From: an uncultured Clostridia bacterium
GTDB lineage: Bacteria > Bacillota > Clostridia > TANB77 > CAG-508
Direction of reading: 5' to 3'
Assembly (NCBI GenBank): GCA_947599995.1
Contig: CANQFW010000033.1
Location: 1 to 14,164, forward strand
Length of the DNA: 14,164 nucleotides
In this document: piece after piece, positions 7,551 through 14,164 of the stretch
Layout: every line of letters starts with the position of its first letter
Numbering within the stretch: the first letter of the stretch is position 1
Notes under the pieces: generated by a model
Database searches by the model: none
What the model saw: only the letters and a program-made list of their open reading frames with translations
What the model was told of the DNA's origin: nothing
Made by a program: the position numbers and the translations under genes

Positions 7551-7586
7551 AAGCAAGTAGATACTTTTAAAATTACCTACTTGCTT
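7551..7586 (-). terminator. Inverted repeat over the yyaC stop, possible terminator
   Basis: AAGCAAGTAG (minus 7586-7577) and CTACTTGCTT (7560-7551) form a perfect 10-bp stem with a 16-base loop, and the yyaC stop codon lies in the loop. The nearest T run (six T, 7536-7531) is 14 bases further on, so it is not a standard intrinsic terminator. Confidence 0.4.
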
Positions 7587-8073
7587 CTCTTATTCCATTT
7601 GCGACTGTAATTGCCAGATTATTAATAAATTCTATATCTGTATTTTTTAAACTCAAATAGTTCCTATACCTATCATTAGTATTTTTTGCTACAACAACTT
7701 TAATGCTTAAGTCTCCTATATTGCCTTTGTCTAAATTAATTCCTTCTGCCATTTTTAAACTTTTACTTGTAACATAAATTTCACCTATATCGTCATTATT
7801 TGATAAGGCTGAATCTATGGCTACAATAAATTTATTTTTTAATTTATTTGATATATTTTTAATTTCTTCCTCTTTTGACAAATTATTTCTCATGTCTCCA
7901 TAAACTTGTAATTTTGTATTTTTCTTTAAAAAACTGCCTATTCTTGGGCCAATACTATCTCCTATAATTTTATTTGACCCTATACATATAAACGCCATTT
8001 CTTCCGGTCTATTATGAATTTTTCTTTTTAGATTTATAATAAACTTTTTAGATATAATTGTATTATTATGCAT
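7573..8073 (-). CDS. yyaC: YyaC-family (DUF1256) sporulation protease-like protein
   Basis: A 166-residue protein matching the YyaC family, which is related in fold to hydrogenase-maturation (HybD/HycI-type) proteases and is found in endospore formers. Visible family marks are the strand-loop AFICIGSNK with GDSIGPRIG (Asp39), a YGDMRNNL segment near residue 58, VAIDSALS with Asp87, and the GNIGDLSIKVVV stretch. Its cellular substrate is not established. It is somewhat shorter than the B. subtilis protein of about 205 residues. ATG at 8073 has AGGAAGG at good spacing. It lies 86 bases after the cysteine desulfurase, with no terminator seen between. I saw no clear forespore-type promoter. Confidence 0.85.
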   Translation of the reverse strand: MHNNTIISKKFIINLKRKIHNRPEEMAFICIGSNKIIGDSIGPRIGSFLKKNTKLQVYGDMRNNLSKEEEIKNISNKLKNKFIVAIDSALSNNDDIGEIYVTSKSLKMAEGINLDKGNIGDLSIKVVVAKNTNDRYRNYLSLKNTDIEFINNLAITVANGIREASR

Positions 8074-8159
8074 TATTAATCCTTCCTATAAATAGTTTGT
8101 ATTTTTATAGCTAGTTTATTCATCTTTATTTAATTTATTATATAAATATTATAAAAAAA

Positions 8160-9312
8160 TTATATTTCCTTGTAGTTTCTAAGTTTATTAACAGATTGTA
8201 TTAAGCAATTTATTAAATAATCTACTTCTTCCTTAGTGTTAAACTCTCCAAAACTAACCCTTAAGGCTCCAGCTGCCAAATCACTTTTAAGTCCTATTGC
8301 AGTTAGAACATGTGAGGGTTCACTGCTTCCAGATGTGCATGCAGAACCACTAGAAGCACAAATTCCCTTGTTATCTAGCTCCAGTAATAAATCCCCTCCA
8401 TTTATTTGCTCGAACGAAATATTGGCATTTCCCGGAAGTCTGCTTTGCATAGTTCCATTTATTTTTATTCTATCAATTCGTTTGATAACATTTGAAATGT
8501 AATAATCTCTTAAATGTTGAATATAATCTATATGTGCATCTAGACATTTGCTTGCAAGTTCGCAAGCCTTTCCAAATCCTACTATTCCAGCTACATTTTC
8601 TGTTCCTGCCCTTTTATTTTTCTCCTGATGTCCTCCATTTATAAATTTTTCAAAATTTATTCCTTTTCTTACATATAAAGCCCCAACTCCTTTTGGCCCA
8701 TAAATTTTATGTGAAGACATAGAAAGCATGTCAATTCCTAAATTTCTAACATCTATTTTTACATTTCCTGCAGCTTGAACTGCATCTGTATGAAAAATAA
8801 TATTATTTAGATGAGCTATTTTACTTATTTTTTCTACTTCTTGTATTGTTCCAATCTCATTATTCGCAAACATAATACTAATTAAAATTGTTTTATCTGT
8901 TATAGCTTGTGCTAGCTCTTCTAAATTTATTTTTCCTCCGATCATCTACATTTATATATGTAATTTCAAAACCTTGTTTTTCTAACATTTTACATGAATC
9001 GATGATAGCAGGATGTTCAATCTTGCTTGTAATTATATGATTTCCTTTTTCTTTTTTTGCATATGCAATTCCCTTTAATGCTGTATTATCACTTTCTGAC
9101 CCTCCTGCAGTAAAATAAATCTCGTTTTTATCTGCACCAATTAAATTTGCTACTTTTTGTCTTGCTTCTTCAATGCCGCTTTTAGCTCTTCTTCCTATGC
9201 TATAAATTGAAGACGGGTTCCCATATTCATTAGTAAAATAAGGAATCATCTCTTTTAAAACCGCATCTTTAACCTTTGTAGTAGCTGCATTATCAAAATA
9301 AAATGTACCCAT
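8160..9312 (-). pseudogene. nifS: Cysteine desulfurase NifS/IscS, interrupted by a +1 frameshift
   Basis: Two overlapping reading frames (9312-8893 and 8945-8160) together make one cysteine desulfurase, a PLP enzyme that takes sulfur from cysteine for Fe-S clusters and tRNA thiolation. The first has the N-terminal FDNAATT and the PLP-contact region up to YINVDD. The second continues with INLEELAQAI, the PLP lysine in SSHK (Lys202 of the joined protein) and the catalytic Cys325 in SSGSACTSG. Dropping one G from CGG at 8940-8938 gives VDDRGKINLEEL, as expected for the family, and a 383-residue protein of normal length with all catalytic residues. So exactly one extra base disrupts it. Removing one A from the A5 run (8934-8930) also restores the frame but fits less well. 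Everything else is intact, so a sequencing or assembly error or a very recent mutation is likely. ATG at 9312 follows AAAGGG. Confidence 0.9.
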
Positions 9313-9487
9313 TTTAATCTCATCCCTTTCTAAGACAAATCGATTGAAGAAGAGTTAAATTTCCAACCTTTTTATCTTATAAAATTCTAATGTAGTCTTT
9401 ATTATTATATTAAAGAAAGTCCGATTTAGTGTCATGCTCCTAATGACATTTTATTTTCTAAAATTGAACCTTCTTTTTGTTTTAAAA

Positions 9488-10402
9488 TTATAAATTAATA
9501 TAGAATTTTCGAATGAAAGATTTATTTTTATATTTTAACTTAATTATCCGTTCTGAAATAACTTTTTTTATTTGATCCATATTTCTCATAGCTGTCTCGT
9601 AGCCATATTTAAAACAGCTTTCTGTCTTACTGTCGTCTAAAAGGCCTACCTTCTCTGTTGGAATAGTTAAGATATAATCACTATTTTTAAGCACATTTTC
9701 GGAAATTTTACTTCCCATTATGTCTAATGCTCTCATTATTATATCCATTATATCACTATCCCCATCATAGGTTGTTTCTTCAAAATTTACCGAAATAACT
9801 TTATCTGCACCAAGTTGTTTCACTTCATTTGCGGGAACATTATTTAAAGTTCCTCCATCTAAAAACATATGGTTTTTGTATTCACATGGACAGAAAAATG
9901 CTGGGAAACTACTGCTTGCACGTACCGCTCTTCCTACTGGAATATCCCCTATATATTTACTAGCATCATCATTTGTTGGAATCATGTTAGAAAATATATA
10001 TTCTTTTGCATCTGTTAAATCTATACTGGGTATTACAATTGGCATTTTTATGTCTCTCATGCAGTATATATTTTTACTTTTAGCAAGTTCTGTATATAAT
10101 TTTTCTAATTTTGAGCCATCGCTAATTCCTGCAATTCCGATCCTTTTGCTTATAATATAATTTTTAATACCGTTTAAAATTGGTCTATTATCCATACTTA
10201 TAACATCTTTACTATACTTTTTAAATAAGTTATAAATGTATTCAGGTTTATAGTCCATGGCATAAAGTGAAGCTATAAGTCCACCTGAACTTGTGCCTCC
10301 TATCATATCTATTTTTATATTATTTTCTTCTAAAGCTTTTAAAACTCCTATATGAGCAACTCCTCTAACTCCACCACCAGATAATGCTAATCCTAATTTC
10401 AA
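9488..10402 (-). CDS. Patatin-like phospholipase (RssA-like)
   Basis: A 304-residue predicted serine lipid acyl hydrolase of the patatin family. The oxyanion-hole motif GGGVRG is at residues 9-14, the nucleophile elbow GTSSG at 36-40 (Ser38), and the catalytic aspartate in LDGG (Asp182), so the Ser-Asp dyad is complete. No signal peptide or membrane segment is visible, and it begins at the first strand of the domain, so it is probably cytoplasmic or peripherally membrane bound. The TTG start at 10402 has AAGGAG eight bases upstream and opens directly on the conserved LGLALSGGG. The C-terminal 20 residues are basic. The substrate is unknown. No terminator follows before nifS, 175 bases on, so read-through is possible. 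Confidence 0.9.
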   Translation of the reverse strand: MKLGLALSGGGVRGVAHIGVLKALEENNIKIDMIGGTSSGGLIASLYAMDYKPEYIYNLFKKYSKDVISMDNRPILNGIKNYIISKRIGIAGISDGSKLEKLYTELAKSKNIYCMRDIKMPIVIPSIDLTDAKEYIFSNMIPTNDDASKYIGDIPVGRAVRASSSFPAFFCPCEYKNHMFLDGGTLNNVPANEVKQLGADKVISVNFEETTYDGDSDIMDIIMRALDIMGSKISENVLKNSDYILTIPTEKVGLLDDSKTESCFKYGYETAMRNMDQIKKVISERIIKLKYKNKSFIRKFYINL

Positions 10403-10527
10403 AATAATTCTCCTTAAAATAAATTTATGTTTATATTATGTACTTGAATTTTAAATTTATTCGCTTCAAGTGTATTTGCCTAGAGTTAAGGTAATAAGAT
10501 TCAAATTTTGACCTAATATTTTTATTG

Positions 10528-10557
10528 ATAATAATTAATCTATACAGAAAATGTCAA
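10528..10557 (-). promoter_or_regulatory. Putative sigma-A promoter of the patatin gene
   Basis: TTGACA (perfect -35, minus 10557-10552), 18 bases, TATTAT (5 of 6). The -35 box overlaps the T tail of the preceding terminator. The predicted leader is about 115 bases and holds a 7-bp inverted repeat (ACTTGAA / TTCAAGT, 10442-10471). Confidence 0.55.
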
Positions 10558-10589
10558 AAAGATAATTTGAGAAAGTATCTCAAATTACC
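10556..10589 (-). terminator. Intrinsic terminator of the WG-repeat gene
   Basis: A 12-bp stem (GGTAATTTGAGA / TCTCAAATTATC, one G-U pair) with a 5-base loop is followed by five T on the minus strand. The A run on the other side means it could also act in the opposite direction. It starts 11 bases after the stop codon. Confidence 0.9.
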
Positions 10590-10600
10590 TTTTTTATTTT

Positions 10601-12133
10601 TTATTCTGTATAATAAACATTTTCCAATGTAAACTGAACTTTTTTATATTTTCCAATTGTATCTGGTTCTTGCAATTTATTTGAATTTTTTATTATTTCA
10701 GAATCTTTAGTTATTCTGTTTCCATCTGCATCTAAATAAATTGTTTCATTTTCTGTAGAAATTTTTATATATTCTTCTTCGTTATTTATATCTGCATTTT
10801 TTACTGATAATATTGTTTTTAGACTTGACGAATAAAAGTCTGTAACTCCTAAATTGCTACTTACTGCTTGTAAAACATTTTTACCTTTTAATTTTTGAAG
10901 CACATTATATTTAAATTCTACTGTTTCTTTACCATTTGAATTTATTATTCCATAATTTCCCTCATCATTTTTTGCAATAAAATATGTTCCAAATGCATAT
11001 TCAATATATTGATATTTTTCACTTACTAAGGTGTTTCCATTTCTATCTACTATGCCGTAATATGTTACATCATTGTTTTCCAATGTAGATATTCTATAGT
11101 TTTCATTTTCTGTTTCATATATTGCCTTATTAAAGCTAATATTTATTTTGTTTCCATTTATGTCATACACTTTGTTTTCTAGAGCTTGCTTTGCATATAT
11201 ATATATCCCTTTTATCTCAAGCTCTGTATTTTCTGGCTCTACTATTATTTTCCCTTCTAAAGATGCCACTCCGTATTTTTTATTTTTTTCAATAATTAGT
11301 AAATGATTATTTTCATCAAACTCAATCGATTGATATTCTTGGCTTATAACATTTTTTTTGTTCTTATATAGTCCGTATTTTCCGCTTTGTGACACCACTA
11401 AATACACATCTTTATCTGTATCGTCTTTTCTTACTCTTGCAATAGAGTTGTATGATGTAGATAGATATGTTTTTCCGGTATTTGTTATATAGCCATATCT
11501 ATATCCATCATCTGTTTTATTTGATACTATAAAACCTGATTTTCTGTATCCGTCTTGTTCTGTATAATATCCATCTGAGGTAATGTTATCGTAAGAGGGA
11601 TTTATTACAACAGTTCCTTTTAAGTTTATTATTCCATATTTACTATTTTGACTTACTAAAAATAGACCTTCGCATAATTGTAGGTTTTCTATTGATTCAT
11701 ATTCATTTTTTACTATTATTTTTCCCTCTGTGTTTATTAATCCATATTTTCCATCTTTTTGAAATTTAAATACACTCTTTTCGTAGTTAAGTGTTGTTGC
11801 AACATTTTTTAACTTTATTGGTTCCACTTTTTCAAAATTTGTATATAACTTCTCTCCTTTTGAATTTATAACTTCGACAGCATCATTATTGTAGCAGAAA
11901 AATATGTCTTTTTCTGGATTTGGTATTATTATATCTGTATAATTTGGGTTTATTACTATGTCTCCGTTTTTATTTATAACCCCATGTTTTTCATTTGAAA
12001 TTAGTGTAAAATATTCGTACGATGTAACTTTATTTAAATTATACTCATATTTTGAATTTTTACTTTTTATGGCAAAAATACTTGCTATAACTATAATTAA
12101 AATTATAACTAAAATAATTATTTTCTTTTTCAT
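10601..12133 (-). CDS. Membrane-anchored WG-repeat protein
   Basis: A 510-residue protein with an N-terminal membrane anchor (about residues 5-22: lysines, then a run of Ile/Leu/Val) and an extracellular body of WG-type beta repeats. At least eight repeat cores are visible, for example KHGVINKNGDIVI, KYGLINTEGKIIV, KYGIINLKGTVVI, KYGVASLEGKIIV, YYGIVDRNGNTLV and NYGIINSNGKETV. The usual Trp-Gly is replaced by Tyr-Gly or His-Gly in each. Such repeats are common in Clostridia and Bacteroidetes surface or lipid-anchored proteins, and their ligand is not known. ATG at 12133 has AAAGGA nine bases upstream. An in-frame ATG at 12154 adds seven residues but has a weaker site and would bury that Shine-Dalgarno. 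The gene is bounded by its own promoter and terminator, so it is monocistronic. No catalytic motif is seen. Confidence 0.88.
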   Translation of the reverse strand: MKKKIIILVIILIIVIASIFAIKSKNSKYEYNLNKVTSYEYFTLISNEKHGVINKNGDIVINPNYTDIIIPNPEKDIFFCYNNDAVEVINSKGEKLYTNFEKVEPIKLKNVATTLNYEKSVFKFQKDGKYGLINTEGKIIVKNEYESIENLQLCEGLFLVSQNSKYGIINLKGTVVINPSYDNITSDGYYTEQDGYRKSGFIVSNKTDDGYRYGYITNTGKTYLSTSYNSIARVRKDDTDKDVYLVVSQSGKYGLYKNKKNVISQEYQSIEFDENNHLLIIEKNKKYGVASLEGKIIVEPENTELEIKGIYIYAKQALENKVYDINGNKINISFNKAIYETENENYRISTLENNDVTYYGIVDRNGNTLVSEKYQYIEYAFGTYFIAKNDEGNYGIINSNGKETVEFKYNVLQKLKGKNVLQAVSSNLGVTDFYSSSLKTILSVKNADINNEEEYIKISTENETIYLDADGNRITKDSEIIKNSNKLQEPDTIGKYKKVQFTLENVYYTE

Positions 12134-12251
12134 AGGTTTTGTTCCTTTCTTCATTTCTTTTTATAGAACTTATTATAAGCTTTTTGTAGTGTTTTGGCAA
12201 TATATTTTATAACATTTTTCACAAATCATTACTGGGTAATTATTATAGTTT

Positions 12252-12281
12252 AGTAAAAATTCATAAAAACATGAGTGTCAA
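12252..12281 (-). promoter_or_regulatory. Putative promoter of the WG-repeat gene
   Basis: A perfect TTGACA -35 (minus 12281-12276), 18 bases, TTTACT (4 of 6). It begins 15 bases after the upstream gene's terminator, the same terminator-then-TTGACA arrangement as before the patatin gene. A TATAAT lies further down (12247-12242) but at 28 bases, too far to pair with this -35. Confidence 0.42.
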
Positions 12282-12296
12282 CAGAATAGTTCTAGA

Positions 12297-12336
12297 GAAA
12301 AAAAGATTCTAAAGAATTTAACTTTAGAATCTTTTT
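12297..12336 (-). terminator. Intrinsic terminator of the surface-protein gene
   Basis: A long perfect stem (AAAAAGATTCTAAAG / CTTTAGAATCTTTTT, 15 bp with an 11-bp core) and a 7-base loop run into a seven-T tract on the minus strand, 10 bases after the stop codon. Confidence 0.9.
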
Positions 12337-12346
12337 ATTTCAGTAA

Positions 12347-14164
12347 TTATTTTTTTAGTTTCTTTATACAAACAATTATACATCCAATCGAAATTAATAC
12401 AATTGTTGCCGAAACAATATATTTCATATTTCTGTCTAACCCTGTTGATGGTGTAACAATTATCTTTGCTGAGTCTTGTGGCTGCTTATCATATTTTATA
12501 CCTATACTATCCCAATAGTTATCTTCTTCTCCTGTAACATTAACTAGTGGTACTGCTGTTGGATCACTATATGTATTTAATGCTGTTGTTACTTGAGAAA
12601 CCTGTGCATAACTTATATATTCCATATTGTCATTTGAATTAGATAATATTTTTTTAGCTACTACTTTTACTGTTACACTAGAATCATCTTCTGCTATGTT
12701 TGATGTTCTTAATTCTTTTCCATCTAGACTATCTTTGCTGTTACCTAGTTCATATATCTTATTATAATATCCTTCTTCTACATCTTCTTTTTCTTCTAAA
12801 GTTTCTCTTGCCAAATAGTATGGGTAGTTTGGTGCTGTTGTATTAGAGCTTAAATTATTAATTTCGCTATTAACAACGTAAGTGTATTCTGTGTCTCCTG
12901 TACCTTCTTTTATGTCTCCCTTATATTTAATCTTTAATTGTGGATCTAGATATTCTAGTAGTGTATTTACTTTTACTTTTGCCTCATCATTTTCATCATT
13001 AGATTTTATTCCATATTTGTAATAATCTTCTGTTGTATAAGATACATCTGAATTATTTTTTGCTGTTAATGAGTATGTTAACTCTAAAGTCGAACCATAC
13101 ATATATTGAATATCTGCTTCTATTTTTGTATAGCTACTTCCTATCTTTGACCAAATTTCATCTAGATTTGCCACGTATGGAATGTTCTGCGTTACTGGGT
13201 TTCCACTTATTAGTACCTGTCCATTTTGAAGAGTTAATTTTATGTTGGTTATTTCTTTGTCGATTTCTATTACTATTTTTGGTTTTTCTATTATTCCAAA
13301 ACTCATACGATCATATGATGAAAAATGCTCTTTTGCGGAACCTGTAACCTCTGTTGTAAATTCTATTGGTACAGATATAAATGGAGTACTTGCAGTTTTA
13401 CTTCTTGCAACATCCTTTTCATTTCTATTTTCCGTTCTAAAATCTATTTGCTGTGCATATCCAAAACTATTGTCATTAATATCATCATCAACTGCAGTAT
13501 TATAAATATGTTGGGTATTATATAGATACCATAAATAATCTTTATCTGAACTTTTGTTACCATCTTTTGTTAATCCATTATAAGCTGATTTTACTTTTTG
13601 ATCACTGACTATTGTGGATTTATATCCATTAGAATATATTTTGTTCGTTATCATATTTTCTACTGAATTGCCATCAATGCCACAAATTGTTTGGTTTCCA
13701 TCTCCATAGGTAAATCTTACATAATATTCTCCCGGAACTACTCCCTCAAATTTGTACTCGCCATAATTGTTAGATTCAACTATAGCGTCATTATCTGTAT
13801 CTTTCTGCTTATATACTCCTTCTTCGTTTTTTTCTATAGTGTATAATTTAGCAGGTCTTCCATCAGATTTGTTTATTAGTTCAACTTTAACTTTTGATAC
13901 TTTATTTTCTTTATCATCATATTTTCCGTTACCAACAACTTCATTATCTTCACCTCTTATATTATTGTCTTTGAACACTGTTCCTGAAATTGTTCTATTA
14001 ATAGGGGTATTCTTATCATCTGTATATAATTTTAAAGCAAGGTATGGAGCTGAATCTTTTCCTTCTTGTGGTACTGAATGATGTGTTTTTCCTTCTTGTC
14101 CTTTCACCTCATTGCCATTAGAATCTTTGTTATCAATAGCCCAGTACCTAAATTCTTGTCTACT
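12347..14164 (-). CDS. Cell-surface protein with SdrD-B-like domain and sorting-like tail, 5' end missing
   Basis: The frame is open to the right edge. A GTG at 14107 sits within open coding sequence (19 more in-frame codons upstream), so the true start lies outside the window. The visible 605 residues contain an SdrD-B/Cna-B-like beta-sandwich (about 57-160: ISGTVFKDNN, a run of acidic residues, then GEYKFEGVVPGEYYVRF), a long Thr/Ser/Asn-rich beta region with no motif I recognise, and a C-terminal cell-wall sorting-like signal: TPSTG (about 571-575), a hydrophobic stretch of about 20 residues, and the basic end KKLKK. TPSTG departs from LPXTG in its first position, so sortase anchoring is plausible but unproven. 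A simple membrane anchor is the alternative. These proteins are usually adhesins or pilus-like stalks. A strong terminator follows. Confidence 0.82.
   Translation of the reverse strand, partial: SRQEFRYWAIDNKDSNGNEVKGQEGKTHHSVPQEGKDSAPYLALKLYTDDKNTPINRTISGTVFKDNNIRGEDNEVVGNGKYDDKENKVSKVKVELINKSDGRPAKLYTIEKNEEGVYKQKDTDNDAIVESNNYGEYKFEGVVPGEYYVRFTYGDGNQTICGIDGNSVENMITNKIYSNGYKSTIVSDQKVKSAYNGLTKDGNKSSDKDYLWYLYNTQHIYNTAVDDDINDNSFGYAQQIDFRTENRNEKDVARSKTASTPFISVPIEFTTEVTGSAKEHFSSYDRMSFGIIEKPKIVIEIDKEITNIKLTLQNGQVLISGNPVTQNIPYVANLDEIWSKIGSSYTKIEADIQYMYGSTLELTYSLTAKNNSDVSYTTEDYYKYGIKSNDENDEAKVKVNTLLEYLDPQLKIKYKGDIKEGTGDTEYTYVVNSEINNLSSNTTAPNYPYYLARETLEEKEDVEEGYYNKIYELGNSKDSLDGKELRTSNIAEDDSSVTVKVVAKKILSNSNDNMEYISYAQVSQVTTALNTYSDPTAVPLVNVTGEEDNYWDSIGIKYDKQPQDSAKIIVTPSTGLDRNMKYIVSATIVLISIGCIIVCIKKLKK

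Noticed and set aside
8893..8945. Programmed +1 frameshifting or two separate proteins in the nifS region
   Set aside because: No stop or rare codon lies in the shift site and the first frame runs 14 codons past it. The ATG at 8945 has no ribosome binding site. One base removed gives a normal enzyme, so an indel or error is simpler.
9430..9448. Hairpin TGTCAT/ATGACA followed by T-rich sequence on the plus strand in the patatin-nifS gap
   Set aside because: Only 6 bp and AT-rich, and no plus-strand gene precedes it. No T tract on the minus strand.
14107..14107. GTG as the true start of the surface protein
   Set aside because: The frame stays open and protein-like for 19 codons to the window edge, there is no signal peptide after this GTG, and such a protein needs one.

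Overview
The window is AT-rich and tightly packed, and every supported gene lies on the minus strand. Gene content points to an endospore-forming low-GC Firmicute, most likely a member of Clostridia. It carries a SpoIVFA/SpoIVFB pair, a YyaC-type (DUF1256) sporulation protein, a dnaG-rpoD pair with a sigma-H-like promoter, a NifS-type cysteine desulfurase and a surface protein with an SdrD-B-like domain. The species cannot be told from the window.

In the direction of transcription (right to left) the layout is as follows. (1) 14164-12347: the 3' part of a large cell-surface protein, running off the right edge, with a C-terminal sorting-like signal and a strong terminator. (2) 12133-10601: a membrane-anchored protein of WG-type repeats, with its own putative promoter and a strong terminator. 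(3) 10402-9488: an RssA-like patatin phospholipase, whose putative promoter overlaps the preceding terminator tail. (4) 9312-8160: a cysteine desulfurase split by a +1 frameshift, followed by yyaC (8073-7573). (5) 7388-4457: dnaG and rpoD, 13 bases apart, preceded by a near-perfect match to the sigma-H consensus and ending in a terminator. (6) 4347-2150: an OmpR-type response regulator and its membrane histidine kinase, ending in a terminator whose stem contains the kinase stop codon. (7) 1930-1: a small tail-anchored protein of unknown function, then spoIVFA, then spoIVFB, which runs off the left edge.

Three blocks relate to sporulation. SpoIVFB is the intramembrane protease that activates pro-sigma-K in Bacillus, and SpoIVFA is its partner. 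YyaC is a forespore-associated protease-like protein. The primary sigma factor operon appears to have a sigma-H input, as it does in B. subtilis. The two-component system and the surface, WG and patatin genes have no visible functional link to these beyond position.

The points most worth a second look are the frameshifted nifS, a perfect inverted pair of DnaA boxes inside spoIVFA, the sigma-H-like promoter of dnaG-rpoD, a four-codon leader ORF with a strong Shine-Dalgarno before spoIVFB, and the uncharacterised tail-anchored gene beside spoIVFA. I saw no tRNA, rRNA, CRISPR array, insertion sequence or riboswitch. No gene-free stretch exceeds 300 bases.
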